This document shows positions 1-8,776 of a stretch of DNA of 64,000 bases, piece after piece. Source of the DNA: Burkholderia savannae. GTDB taxonomy: Bacteria; Pseudomonadota; Gammaproteobacteria; Burkholderiales; Burkholderiaceae. The position numbers and the translations under genes were made by a program. The stretch spans positions 2,542,001 through 2,606,000 of the forward strand of contig NZ_CP013418.1 of the NCBI RefSeq assembly GCF_001524445.2, read 5' to 3'. Below the pieces are notes generated by a model that searched no databases, had not been told where the DNA came from, and saw nothing but the letters and a program-made list of their open reading frames with translations. The number at the start of each line of letters is the position of its first letter. The first letter of the stretch is position 1.

Positions 1-79
1 CTTTAATCCGTTACGCGGCGCAAAAAACAAGAGTCCCGGTGCAGGTCATCAACAACTGAAATAGCCTGTGGAGACAAGC

Positions 80-313
80 ATGAAACCAACCGAATTCAAA
101 ATCACGGTTTCCGGCGCGGCTTTGGACGAGAAACAAATCGCGCATGCGTCCGCGCATATGAACATCGCGCTGCTCACCGCGCTCGTCGGCGAGAATTCCA
201 CGCAGATCAGGGGGCCTGCGTGGAATGTCATATTGCCGAACGGCGGAAAGGTCATCGTGGCCGAAGCGGCGGAGCGCTTGCTGAGAGTCTCGGAACAAGA
301 AAGCGGAGAGTGA
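80..313 (+). CDS. small protein of unknown function (77 aa)
   Basis: I do not recognise this family. An in-frame GTG exists at 68, but the ATG at 80 has a GGAG motif at 70-73 at normal spacing, so I start there. The product is soluble and acidic-neutral with no signal peptide, membrane segment or cysteine. A central RGPAWNVILPNGGKVIVAEAA stretch looks like a beta-hairpin followed by a helix. It ends one base before the start of the cysteine-rich gene at 315, which implies translational coupling and a joint role. Anything upstream lies outside the window, so this pair may be the end of a larger cluster. That the gene is real is supported by the ribosome site and coupling; its function is open. 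Confidence 0.65.
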   Translation: MKPTEFKITVSGAALDEKQIAHASAHMNIALLTALVGENSTQIRGPAWNVILPNGGKVIVAEAAERLLRVSEQESGE

Positions 314-314
314 C

Positions 315-752
315 ATGACGCCGGCCGGGGGAATCTCCGCCGGCGCGGTTCGGACGGAGGCGGGCGAGACGTCGCTCGGCACCTGCCCGAGCGCGCCGGC
401 CGAGTCGGCTTCAGCGGTGCTGGGCGCGGTGATGGAGGGCGGTACCGTCGCCTACATCAGCCCGAAGATTCCGATCAGCAGCGAATTGCTCGACGGCCTC
501 CGCGCGAACGGCGTTCCGGTCGAGAACCGCGTTCGCTTTCTCGGCCCGTGTCTGGGCGGAAAGTGTGCGCAGTGGGCCGGACACCGTTGCGGGCTCGTCG
601 ATGCGATCGTGAAGGAACCGGCCGTGCTGTCGACGCCGGTAGAAGGGCTGCCGAAGTGCGGCATCCGAAGCACGTGCAGGTGGTACGCGCAGCACGCGAG
701 CGCTGCCTGCATGCAATGCCCCGTCGTCATCTATGAGCCGCGCGCCGAATAG
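315..752 (+). CDS. cysteine-rich protein of unknown function (145 aa)
   Basis: Family not recognised. After a low-complexity N-terminus of about 35 residues, residues 36-75 look like a small alpha/beta fold. The C-terminal half carries seven cysteines at 79, 84, 92, 115, 121, 132 and 135 (C-x4-C-x7-C, then C-x5-C-x10-C-x2-C), plus one at 24. The spacing and the flanking GIRSTCRWYAQ and CMQCP stretches look like a metal or Fe-S binding site, or structural disulphides. There is no signal peptide, which favours metal over disulphides. The start is one base after the upstream stop, with GGAGAG at 305-310 as ribosome site. The stop codon sits inside a strong terminator hairpin (738-764), so this is the last gene of its transcript. 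Confidence 0.7.
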   Translation: MTPAGGISAGAVRTEAGETSLGTCPSAPAESASAVLGAVMEGGTVAYISPKIPISSELLDGLRANGVPVENRVRFLGPCLGGKCAQWAGHRCGLVDAIVKEPAVLSTPVEGLPKCGIRSTCRWYAQHASAACMQCPVVIYEPRAE

Positions 753-764
753 CGCGCGGGTTTT
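738..764 (+). terminator. rho-independent terminator overlapping the stop codon
   Basis: An 8-bp GC stem, CCGCGCGC at 738-745 and GCGCGCGG at 752-759, encloses a six-base loop and is followed by GTTTT at 760-764. The TAG stop of the cysteine-rich gene (750-752) lies in the loop and the first base of the second arm. Confidence 0.75.
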
Positions 765-1270
765 GATGAAGGCGGAGGCATTCGGGCGGCGTTGCCGTTC
801 GCGGCTGGCATCGAGCATGAGGTAGCCGGCATGACGTCCGGTGGAATGGAGGCAGGCCGCAGCGCAGCCCGCGGCAATTCGATTTCATCCGGACGAAGCA
901 AAGCGGTGAATCGTTCCGTTTGCGAAGCGACGGTGCGAGCAAATGGTCGTCGACGTGCGCCGGGACCGAACGTCGACGATCAATCCTACGGATGCCTTTC
1001 AATTTCAATGCGGAGCGACCGGGTGCGATCGGCATGCACGCGACCGTGGCCGACCGCCGCCGAAAACTTTCTTCAGACGACGTGGAAAACGACAGGTGCT
1101 TTGCCTAATTGACGGCACCGCATGGGGCTTCGAAAGCCCGGCGCATCGTCATCCCGCGATGCATTCGCAAACCGCGCCGCACGAGATGACCACAACAAGA
1201 ATAAGGATATCGAATTGTCTGAACGAGAATCGCTCCTATTATCGTCCGCATCTCACAACCGCTCGCTTCC
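765..1270. other. gene-free stretch before the cupredoxin gene
   Basis: No open frame here has a credible ribosome site or protein character; the long frames are arginine-rich shadows. The promoter of the cupredoxin/FTR1 pair should lie in the AT-richer part near 1190-1260, but I could not assign -35/-10 boxes with confidence. Confidence 0.5.
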
Positions 1271-1609
1271 ATGAACACTCTTCAGACGATTTCCGCGCTT
1301 GCGCTGGCCGCGTTCGCGGCTTCGGCGACGCACGCATTCGCAGCCGACGACACGTACGTCCTCACGCTCAAGGATCACAAATTCTCGCCGGCGAATTTCA
1401 CGATTCCGGCGGGCAAGAAGGTGAAGGTGACGGTCAAGAACCTCGACACGACGCCCGCCGAATTCGAAAGCGACGATTTCAAGGCGGAGAAGGTGGTTCC
1501 CGCGGGCAAGCAGGTCGACGTCTTCATCGGGCCGCTCAAGGCCGGCACGTACGAGTTTCACGACGAGTACCACGAAGCCGAATCGAAAACCAAACTGACC
1601 GTCAAGTAA
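1271..1609 (+). CDS. periplasmic cupredoxin-like protein, FtrB/EfeO-cupredoxin type
   Basis: A 112-residue exported protein. Residues 1-24 form a signal peptide ending AFA, and the remainder is one cupredoxin-like beta-sandwich (TYVLTLKDHKFSPANFTIPA onward). It lacks cysteine, so it cannot form a classical type 1 copper site; His36, Glu64, His97 and His101 are possible ligands. In Bordetella and Brucella FtrABCD systems, a cupredoxin-like FtrB is thought to help oxidise ferrous iron before uptake by the FTR1-type permease FtrC. The gene is 12 nt upstream of an FTR1 permease, which supports that role. No P19/FtrA gene or ferredoxin-type FtrD gene is next to the pair. The function is inferred from fold and neighbour. 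Confidence 0.8.
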   Translation: MNTLQTISALALAAFAASATHAFAADDTYVLTLKDHKFSPANFTIPAGKKVKVTVKNLDTTPAEFESDDFKAEKVVPAGKQVDVFIGPLKAGTYEFHDEYHEAESKTKLTVK

Positions 1610-1621
1610 GCACCGCGCAAC

Positions 1622-2458
1622 ATGCTCTCCACCGCCGTCATCGTCTTTCGCGAAGTGCTCGAAGCAGCGCTCGTCGTGTCCATCGTCCTCGCGGCGACCA
1701 AGGGCGTGCCCGGGCGAGGATGGTGGGTGAGCGGCGGCCTGCTCGGCGGCGTGATCGGCGCCGCGCTGATTGCGGCGTTCGCCGACGTCATCTCGGCATG
1801 GGCGTCGGGCATGGGGCAGGAGGTGTTCAACGCGGGCGTGATGTTCGTCGCGACGATCATGCTCGCGTGGCACAGCATCTGGATGGGCAAGCATGGCCGC
1901 GAGATGGCGCAGCAGTTGTCGACGATCGGTAAGGCGGTCGCCGCCGGCAGCCGGCCGTTGACGGGGCTCGCGGTCGTCGTCGGCGTCGCCGTGCTGCGTG
2001 AAGGTTCGGAAGCCGTACTGTTTCTGTACGGCATCGCGGCGAGCGATCCCGGACAAACGCCGCAGATGATCGCCGGCGGCGCGCTCGGCGTGCTCGGCGG
2101 CGTCGGGCTCGGCGTAGGCATGTACGCCGGGCTGCTGCAAATTCCGCTGAAGCGCCTCTTTTCCGTGACCAATGCGCTGATCGTCCTGCTCGCGGCGGGC
2201 ATGGCGAGCCAGGGTGTCGGGTTTCTCGTGTCGGCCGGGTGGCTGCCGTCGTGGGGCGACACCGTGTGGGATACGTCGTGGCTGCTGAAGGAATCGAGCG
2301 TCGCCGGCAAGATGCTGCATACGCTCGTCGGCTATACGGCGCGGCCGGCCGGCATTCAGATTGCCGCGTACGTCGGCACGCTGCTCGTCATCGTGCTGCT
2401 CGCCCGCAAAGTGGCGCGCACGCAGGCGACGGCCGCGTCGCCGACGCAGGCGGCTTGA
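1622..2458 (+). CDS. FTR1-family iron permease
   Basis: A 278-residue integral membrane protein with about seven hydrophobic segments. It has the two diagnostic iron-exchange motifs of the OFeT/FTR1 family: REVLE at residues 10-14 in the first helix and REGSE at 126-130 in the fourth. The family moves iron across the inner membrane, in bacteria usually coupled to a periplasmic cupredoxin or P19 protein. It directly follows the cupredoxin gene and forms a two-gene unit with it. The C-terminus ends with a final helix and a short basic tail. The usual ftrA and ftrD partners are absent, so electron handling must differ or be supplied from elsewhere. Confidence 0.88.
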   Translation: MLSTAVIVFREVLEAALVVSIVLAATKGVPGRGWWVSGGLLGGVIGAALIAAFADVISAWASGMGQEVFNAGVMFVATIMLAWHSIWMGKHGREMAQQLSTIGKAVAAGSRPLTGLAVVVGVAVLREGSEAVLFLYGIAASDPGQTPQMIAGGALGVLGGVGLGVGMYAGLLQIPLKRLFSVTNALIVLLAAGMASQGVGFLVSAGWLPSWGDTVWDTSWLLKESSVAGKMLHTLVGYTARPAGIQIAAYVGTLLVIVLLARKVARTQATAASPTQAA

Positions 2459-2948
2459 CGGGGCGTCTGTCCGCGACGCGCGCGAGCGGCGGCGTTGCAT
2501 TCCGGCGCGCCTGCCCGCAGCGGCCAGCGCGATGATGCGACGGCCGAAGCTCGATGAGCGCGGCGTCGATTCCCGTCGTTTCCGATGCGAACTGCGTGAA
2601 GCGTCATGCGCGCGGAATGATGCGGATTGCGTATCGTCACGTTCGGCTTTGAAATGGGCGGCCGTCGCGAACGATGAAGGCGGCGCGACTGCGCTTGCGC
2701 GACGCAATGGCCGCGCGGCCATGGCCGTCTGCGAACCCATGCCGCGATGTCGTTCGACTCGCTCCGGCCCCGCCTCGCGGCCGCCGCGTCTTCTCCGGCG
2801 CGATTTCTCCATCGCTTCGCGCATCGCCTGTTTTCGGCGCTGTCATCGTCGGGTCACCGCGCACCGTTAGTTTTCCTCTTCATTACCAATCGTTACGACG
2901 CTGCCGCTGCCGCGGTATGGCGCCGCGCCTTCTCGAAGAGGTTCGATC
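2459..2948. other. gene-free stretch
   Basis: Nothing convincing is encoded on either strand. The last 80 bases (about 2865-2945) are less GC-rich and should hold the promoter and leader of the phosphoesterase lipoprotein. Confidence 0.5.
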
Positions 2949-5813
2949 GTGCATAGACGTTTCCTGCTCGTTGGGATGACGACGCTCGCGCTTGCCGCGT
3001 GCAACAGCGATTCCGTCGACACGCCCGCGCTCGGCGACACCAGCACGACGCTGCTCGCGACGGGCCAACTGATTTCACCCGCGGCGGCGCCGGGCACGGC
3101 GTTCGTCGCGCTGAATCCGGGGCTCGCGGATCTGCCGAACTACGTTGCCGGCCAGCCCGTTTCCGAGGCGCTCAGCCCCGACCGCAAGACGCTGCTCGTG
3201 CTGACGAGCGGCTACAACAACGTGCTGGACGCGAACGGCAAGATGGTGAAGGCGGACTCGAACGAGTATGTGTTCGTGTTCGACGTTTCCGGCGGCGCGC
3301 CGGTCAAGAAGCAGGTGCTGCAGGTGCCCGACACCTACGTCGGCATCGCGTTCGCGCAGGACGGCCGGCATTTCTACGTGACGGGCGGCGGCGACGACAA
3401 TCTGCACGGCTTCGCGTTCTCGCAAGGCGCTTGGGGCGAGGCGGGCGCGCCGATCGCGTTGAATCACAAGACGGGCAATGGAATCGGCAGCACGCCGCTC
3501 GCGACGGGCGTCGACGTGACGGCGGACGGCAAGCGCGCGGTCGTCGCGAATCGCTACAACGATTCAGTCACGCTCGTCGATCTCGCGGCGGGCGCGGTGC
3601 TCGCCGAGCGCGATCTGCGGCCGGGCAAGAGCGGCGGCGCGTCCGGCGTGCCGGGCGGCGAATATCCGAACGCGGTGCGCGTCGTCGGCAACAAGACCGC
3701 CTACGTATCGAGCGAACGCGATCGCGAGATCGTCGTCGTCGACATCTCGACGAACGCGCCGCAGGTCGTCGGGCGCATTCCGGTGAACGGCAATCCGAAC
3801 AAGATGATCCTGAACGCCGCGCAGACGCGTCTCTACGTCGCGTCGGACAACGCGGACGTCGTTTCGGTGATCGACACGGCCGCGAATAAGGTCGTGTCGA
3901 CGGTGTCGACGGTCGCGCCTGCCGGCCTCGTCACGGAGATGCAGTATCGCGGCGCGTCGCCGAACGGACTCGCGCTGTCGGCCGACGAGCGCACGCTGTA
4001 CGTGACGAACCGCGGCACGAACGACGTCGCGGTGATTTCGCTCGCGGGCTCGTCGCCTGTCGTCACGGGCTTGATTCCGACCGGCTGGTATCCGTCCGAC
4101 GTCGCGCTCGGCGCGGCGAACGCGCTGTACGTCGTCTACACGAAGAACATGCCCGGTCCGAATCCGGGCAACTGCAAGGACAGCGGCCGCACCGTGCCGT
4201 GCCCTGTGAAGAACACGCCGGTCAAGCTCGTCGAGAATCAGTACATCGAACAACTGAGCAAGGGCGGCCTCATGTGGATGCCGGCGCCGGGCAGCAAGAC
4301 GCTCGATCAACTGACGACGCAGGTCGCGAACAACAACAGCTTCAACGCTGCGCTCACGGCGAACGACATCGCGACGATGACCGCGCTGCGCAAGAAGATC
4401 AAGCACGTGATCTACATCGTGAAGGAGAACCGCACGTACGACCAGATTCTCGGCGACGTCGGCCGCGGCAACAGCGATCCGTCGCTCGCGGAATTCCCCG
4501 ACGCGACGACGCCGAGCATGCACGCGCTCGCGAGAACGTTCGTCACGCTCGACAACTTCTACGACTCGGGCGACGTGAGCGGCGACGGCTGGCCGTGGAG
4601 CACCGGTGCGCGCGAATCGGACGCGGGCGCGAAGATGCTGCCCGTCAACTATGCGAACAGCCCGGCGCGCTCGGGCGCGCGCGGCGGCTCGTACGATTGG
4701 GAGGGCGCGAACCGCAACGTCAACGTCGGCCTGGCGGGTGCGCAGCGCGCGGCCGCGAATCCGTCGCTGCCGGCCGATCCGGATCTGCTGCCGGGCAATG
4801 CCGACGTGTCGGCGCCCGATGGCCCGTCCGACGCGCTTCAGCAGGGCTACATCTGGAACGCCGCGCTGCGCGCGGGCCTCACGGTGCGCAACTACGGCTT
4901 CTTCGCGGATCTCGCGCGCTACAGCGGCCCGAGCGCGATCCCGCCGGACCGCACACCGTTCGTCGATCACGCGGTGCAGACGTATGCGACGAGCCCGGCG
5001 CTCGTCGATCGCACCGATCCGTACTTTCGCGGCTACGACAACGCGTATCCGGATCTCTATCGCGAACTCGAGTGGGAGCGCGAGTTCAACGGCTTCGTCG
5101 CGAACGGCCAGATGCCGTCGCTGACGCTGCTGCGCCTGCCGCACGATCATACGGGCTCCTATGCGACGGCGCTCGACGGCGTGAATACGCCGGAGATACA
5201 GATGGCCGACAACGACTATGCGGTCGGCCGTGTCGCGCAGGCGGTCGCGAACAGCCCGTATGCGGCCGACACGCTGATCTTCGTCGTCGAGGACGACGCG
5301 CAGGACGGCCCGGATCACGTCGACGCGCATCGCAGCACGGCGTTCGTGATCGGGCCGTACGTGAAGCAGAATGCGGTCGTCAGTACGCACTACACGACGG
5401 TCAACATGATCCGCACGATCACCGAAGTGCTCGGCCTCGATCACCTCGGGCTCTTCGATGCGACGCAGGGCCCGATGACCGACGTGTTCGATCTGAACCA
5501 GTCGAAATGGAACTTCAAGGCGGTCGCGTCGGGCCTGCTCGCGAACACGCAGCTGCCGATTCCGGCCGGCGATATCAAGACGGCCGCGCTGAAGCCAACG
5601 CACGGAATGCGCTACTGGGCGCTCGCGACGCGCGGCATGGACTTCTCGGTCGAGGACAAGATCGATGCAGTGGCATACAACAAGGTGCTGTGGAAGGGGT
5701 TGATGAGCGGCCGGGCGTACCCGGCGCGCATCGGCGAACGCGTGACGCCCCATCGCCGCGACGACGATGACGACGTGAAGGTGTCGCAAGCGAGGAGCGC
5801 GGCGCGAGGATGA
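2949..5813 (+). CDS. lipoprotein with beta-propeller and phosphoesterase (PF04185-type) domains
   Basis: A 954-residue protein. It begins with a short signal sequence and a lipobox, LAAC, with Cys18, predicting a lipid-anchored envelope protein. Residues about 60-400 contain YVTN/NHL-like beta-propeller blades, seen as repeated stretches such as RLYVASDNADVVSVIDTAAN and RTLYVTNRGTNDVAVISLAG. From about 475 (IKHVIYIVKENRTYDQILGD) to about 850 is a phosphoesterase domain of the acid phosphatase/phospholipase C superfamily, with a metal-site region FVVEDDAQDGPDHVDAHRS. The family hydrolyses phosphomonoesters or phospholipid head groups; the substrate here is unknown. The gene stands alone and is followed by a strong terminator. 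The C-terminus carries an acidic DDDDD tract. The domain call is confident; substrate and location are inference. Confidence 0.85.
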   Translation: MHRRFLLVGMTTLALAACNSDSVDTPALGDTSTTLLATGQLISPAAAPGTAFVALNPGLADLPNYVAGQPVSEALSPDRKTLLVLTSGYNNVLDANGKMVKADSNEYVFVFDVSGGAPVKKQVLQVPDTYVGIAFAQDGRHFYVTGGGDDNLHGFAFSQGAWGEAGAPIALNHKTGNGIGSTPLATGVDVTADGKRAVVANRYNDSVTLVDLAAGAVLAERDLRPGKSGGASGVPGGEYPNAVRVVGNKTAYVSSERDREIVVVDISTNAPQVVGRIPVNGNPNKMILNAAQTRLYVASDNADVVSVIDTAANKVVSTVSTVAPAGLVTEMQYRGASPNGLALSADERTLYVTNRGTNDVAVISLAGSSPVVTGLIPTGWYPSDVALGAANALYVVYTKNMPGPNPGNCKDSGRTVPCPVKNTPVKLVENQYIEQLSKGGLMWMPAPGSKTLDQLTTQVANNNSFNAALTANDIATMTALRKKIKHVIYIVKENRTYDQILGDVGRGNSDPSLAEFPDATTPSMHALARTFVTLDNFYDSGDVSGDGWPWSTGARESDAGAKMLPVNYANSPARSGARGGSYDWEGANRNVNVGLAGAQRAAANPSLPADPDLLPGNADVSAPDGPSDALQQGYIWNAALRAGLTVRNYGFFADLARYSGPSAIPPDRTPFVDHAVQTYATSPALVDRTDPYFRGYDNAYPDLYRELEWEREFNGFVANGQMPSLTLLRLPHDHTGSYATALDGVNTPEIQMADNDYAVGRVAQAVANSPYAADTLIFVVEDDAQDGPDHVDAHRSTAFVIGPYVKQNAVVSTHYTTVNMIRTITEVLGLDHLGLFDATQGPMTDVFDLNQSKWNFKAVASGLLANTQLPIPAGDIKTAALKPTHGMRYWALATRGMDFSVEDKIDAVAYNKVLWKGLMSGRAYPARIGERVTPHRRDDDDDVKVSQARSAARG

Positions 5814-5888
5814 TGCGCCCGCCGCCGGGCGATGCGCGCGGGTGCGCCGCCCGGTCGGAATGCGCGAGACGGCGGCGCGCGCAGGGAA

Positions 5889-5925
5889 AAACGGATCGGC
5901 TTCGCGCCGGTCCGTTTGGTTTTTT
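5889..5925 (+). terminator. rho-independent terminator after the phosphoesterase gene
   Basis: A 12-bp stem (5889-5900 with 5906-5917, one G-T pair) and a TTCGC loop are followed by GG and six T at 5920-5925. The rest of 5814-6199 has no gene; it should carry the promoter for the beta-lactamase pair. Confidence 0.8.
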
Positions 5926-6199
5926 GGGGCATCGTTCGCCGCACGGCGGCGATCTCGTGCGTGCGATCGTCGCTTGTCCGGACGCCTTACGTTTGTAATA
6001 ATTCCTCGCCGAAAGCCGAAGTCCGGCCGCCGTCTTTCACGATCGATCGGCATTTCGGGCATACCGATGCGATCGATGCAAGGACGCCGCGCTGCGCCGC
6101 GCCGTATGTGACGCGCCGTCTCGCCGTCTCGCTGTCGACGGCAAAGCGCCGACGGTCCGGATTCGAACCTCCCGAACGCTCCGAATTTTCCGATTCGCC

Positions 6200-7366
6200 A
6201 TGCGCATGAGTACGCAGTTCGTCATCAGGATGTGGCTCGCGCTGAGCTGCTGCATCGCAACCGCCGCGCACGCCGCCCGCGGCATCGAGCCGGCGGACGT
6301 CGAACGCATCGTCGACGCCGTTGCGCAACCGCTGCAACAGAAGTACGGCATTCCGGGGCTCGCGATCGCGGTGAGCATCGACGGCCGACATTACTTCTAC
6401 AACTATGGCGTCGCGTCGAAAGCGACGCGGCGGCCCGTTACCGGCCGGACGTTGTTCGAGATCGGTTCACTCGGCAAGACGTTCACGGCGACGCTCGCCG
6501 CGTATGCGCAGGAAGGCGGCGAGCTGTCGTTCGCCGACAGCGTGAGCCGCTACCTGCCGTCGCTGCAAGGCAGCAGCTTCGATCGGATCAGCCTGCTGAA
6601 CATGGGCACGCAGACATCCGGCCTGCCGTTGTTCGTGCCCGACACGATCACGAATACCGCCGAGCTGCTCGACTACCTGAAGAACTGGCGGCCCGAACAT
6701 ACGCCGGGCACGCACCGCGTCTATTCGAATCTCGGCATCGGCACGCTCGGGATGATCGCGGCGGCGAGCATGAACGAGCGCTTCGAGACGTTGATCGAGA
6801 AGAACCTGTTTCCCGAATTTCGCATGACGCACAGCTACATCGACGTGCCCGCCGAGCAGCGAGGCGATTATGCGCAGGGCTACACGAAGCAGGACGCGCC
6901 GATTCGGCTGAAGGCGGGCGTGCTCGCGTCCGAGGCGTACGGCGTCAGATCGTGCACGACGGATCTGATCCGCTTCGTCGACGCGAACATGGGGCTTGTG
7001 CCGCTGAGCGAAAAATGGGGGCGCGCGATGAAAGCGACGCACGTCGGCTACTACGACGCGGACGGCATGATCCAGAGCCTCATCTGGGAGCAATACCCGT
7101 ATCCGGCGAGTCTCGACAAGCTGCTCGCGGGCAACGATCTGATCGGCAAGGATGTCGTCGCGAAGCCGTTCAATCCGCCGCTGTCGCCGAAGCAGGACGT
7201 GTGGATCAACAAGACCGGATCGACGAACGGGTTCTCGACGTATGTCGCGTTCGTGCCGTCGAAGAAGGTCGGCGTCGTGATTCTCGCGAACAAATCGTAT
7301 CCGCTGGGCGAACGAGTGACGGCGGGTTATACAATCGTCGACTCGATCGTTCGGGCCGAACGATGA
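6200..7366 (+). CDS. class C (AmpC-type) beta-lactamase family protein
   Basis: A 388-residue exported serine hydrolase. Residues 1-26 form a signal peptide ending in AHAA. All three active-site elements of class C enzymes are visible: S90-L-G-K93 with nucleophile Ser90, Y175-S-N177, and K338-T-G-S-T. Length agrees with AmpC enzymes (about 380 residues). Related penicillin-binding carboxypeptidases share these motifs, so hydrolysis of beta-lactams is likely but not certain. There is no ampR-like regulator next to it. An alternative ATG lies two codons downstream at 6206. The class D enzyme gene follows within about 30 nt, so both are probably transcribed together. Confidence 0.88.
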   Translation: MRMSTQFVIRMWLALSCCIATAAHAARGIEPADVERIVDAVAQPLQQKYGIPGLAIAVSIDGRHYFYNYGVASKATRRPVTGRTLFEIGSLGKTFTATLAAYAQEGGELSFADSVSRYLPSLQGSSFDRISLLNMGTQTSGLPLFVPDTITNTAELLDYLKNWRPEHTPGTHRVYSNLGIGTLGMIAAASMNERFETLIEKNLFPEFRMTHSYIDVPAEQRGDYAQGYTKQDAPIRLKAGVLASEAYGVRSCTTDLIRFVDANMGLVPLSEKWGRAMKATHVGYYDADGMIQSLIWEQYPYPASLDKLLAGNDLIGKDVVAKPFNPPLSPKQDVWINKTGSTNGFSTYVAFVPSKKVGVVILANKSYPLGERVTAGYTIVDSIVRAER

Positions 7367-7394
7367 CATGCACACCAACTCATCCAGATCAACA

Positions 7395-8204
7395 ATGAAA
7401 ATCCGATATGCGCTGTCGAGCGCACTCGTTCTGCTTGGCTGCGTCGCCGCCTCGGCGCACGCGAAGCCCGTCTGCACCGCGATCGCCGACGCGGCCACGG
7501 GCAGGTTCTTGCTGAAGGACGGCGATTGCGGCCGTCGCGCGACGCCCGCTTCGACGTTCAAGATCGCGATAAGCCTGATGGGCTACGACGCGGGCTTCCT
7601 GCGCAACGAGCACGAGCCCGTATTGCCGTATCGCGACGGCTACGTCGACTGGGGCGGCGCGGCGTGGAAGCAGCCGACCGATCCGACTCGGTGGCTCAAG
7701 TATTCGGTCGTGTGGTATTCGCAGCAGGTCACGCATCATCTGGGCGCGCAGCGTTTCGCGCAATATGCGAAGGCGTTCGACTACGGCAATGCGGACGTGT
7801 CGGGCGACCCCGGCAAGAACAACGGTCTCGAGCGCGCGTGGATCGGCTCGTCGCTGCAGATCTCACCGCTCGAACAGATCGGATTCCTGCGCAGGATGCT
7901 GAATCGCGAACTGCCCGTGTCGGCACACGCGATCGACATGACCGAGCGGATCGTCGATACCGCGACGCTTGCCGACGGCACGGTCGTGCACGGCAAGACC
8001 GGCATGGCCTATCCGCTTCTGGCCGACGGCACGCGCGACGAAGCGCATGGGTTCGGCTGGTTCGTCGGCTGGATCGCGCGCGGCAAGCAGACACTGGTGT
8101 TCGCGAGCCTCACGCAGGACGAGCGCAAGGAGCCCGTCTCCACCGGCATACGCACGCGCGACGCGTTCATGCGCGAGCTGCCGCAGCGCTTGGCTGTGCG
8201 CTGA
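7395..8204 (+). CDS. class D beta-lactamase, OXA-42/57/59-like
   Basis: A 269-residue exported enzyme that hydrolyses beta-lactams in the periplasm. I start at the ATG at 7395 because MKIRYALSSALVLLGCVAAS gives a clean signal peptide; an in-frame ATG at 7368 would add nine polar residues. Motifs: S53-T-F-K56 (nucleophile Ser53 and the lysine that is carbamylated in this class), S104-V-V, Y130-G-N, W139, and K201-T-G203. From memory the sequence resembles the chromosomal OXA-42/57/59 group of the B. pseudomallei complex, with several differences that argue for a sister species or a divergent allele. It follows a class C-type gene with no terminator between. Confidence 0.92.
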   Translation: MKIRYALSSALVLLGCVAASAHAKPVCTAIADAATGRFLLKDGDCGRRATPASTFKIAISLMGYDAGFLRNEHEPVLPYRDGYVDWGGAAWKQPTDPTRWLKYSVVWYSQQVTHHLGAQRFAQYAKAFDYGNADVSGDPGKNNGLERAWIGSSLQISPLEQIGFLRRMLNRELPVSAHAIDMTERIVDTATLADGTVVHGKTGMAYPLLADGTRDEAHGFGWFVGWIARGKQTLVFASLTQDERKEPVSTGIRTRDAFMRELPQRLAVR

Positions 8205-8390
8205 CGCGCGGGCGATCGACGCGGGCGATCGAACGCACCGGCATTCCTCGTATCGGCGACTCCTCGCGCGATACCACACGCGCCGGCGTGCTTTCGGCCG
8301 CGCATCTATTCGACCGACGGGAAGCGGCAGGCGTTGCAAGACGGCCTGCCGCATGTTCATCCGCGATCACGCGGGACGCAGCCATGACGT

Positions 8391-8732
8391 TCAGGACCCG
8401 GCATACGGGTTGCAGAACGTGCGCGGGCCGACGCAGCGCTCATCCTGCGCCGCCTCGGACATGCGGCCCGACGAGCCCGCCTTCGCGTCGCCGCGCGTAT
8501 CGGCGATTGCGTGCGTCGGCTGCTGCGGCTTGGCCTTGTTCGCGAAGCGCGGCGCGTAGAGCGGCGAGATTTCCGGATACGACGCGTCGGTCACGTAGTC
8601 GAGCCCGTTGGCCTTGGCCTCGACCAGCTCCTGGTAGACCTGGGCGCGCGTTTTCCCGGCCGGTGCGTCCGCGAATGCCGCAGGCGAAACGAGCGCGGCG
8701 GCGAGGGCGACAGTAAGGAATTTGGCTTTCAT
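8391..8732 (-). CDS. DUF4148 small exported protein
   Basis: A 113-residue protein with a signal peptide (MKAKFLTVALAAALVSPAAF, cleavage after ADA). The following region, KTRAQVYQELVEAKANGLDY, is the typical core of the Burkholderiales DUF4148 family. Two cysteines near the C-terminus (CVGPRTFC) could form a disulphide. Family members are abundant, small and periplasmic, with no established activity; several are induced by metals or stress. It lies just after the histidine kinase gene on the same strand but is separated by 150 nt with its own promoter region, which holds TTGNCATTTT repeats that may bind the neighbouring response regulator. Confidence 0.82.
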   Translation of the reverse strand: MKAKFLTVALAAALVSPAAFADAPAGKTRAQVYQELVEAKANGLDYVTDASYPEISPLYAPRFANKAKPQQPTHAIADTRGDAKAGSSGRMSEAAQDERCVGPRTFCNPYAGS

Positions 8733-8776
8733 ACGTTCTCCATATCAATATCGAATTCAGAAGGAGAATTCGATGA

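Noticed and set aside
1253..2824. 523-codon minus-strand frame over the cupredoxin and FTR1 genes
   Set aside because: Arg/His-rich shadow without motifs; the plus strand encodes both recognised proteins.
3564..6062. 832-codon minus-strand frame opposite the phosphoesterase gene
   Set aside because: Arg/Ala/Val-rich shadow of a GC-rich gene; the plus-strand protein has clear domains.
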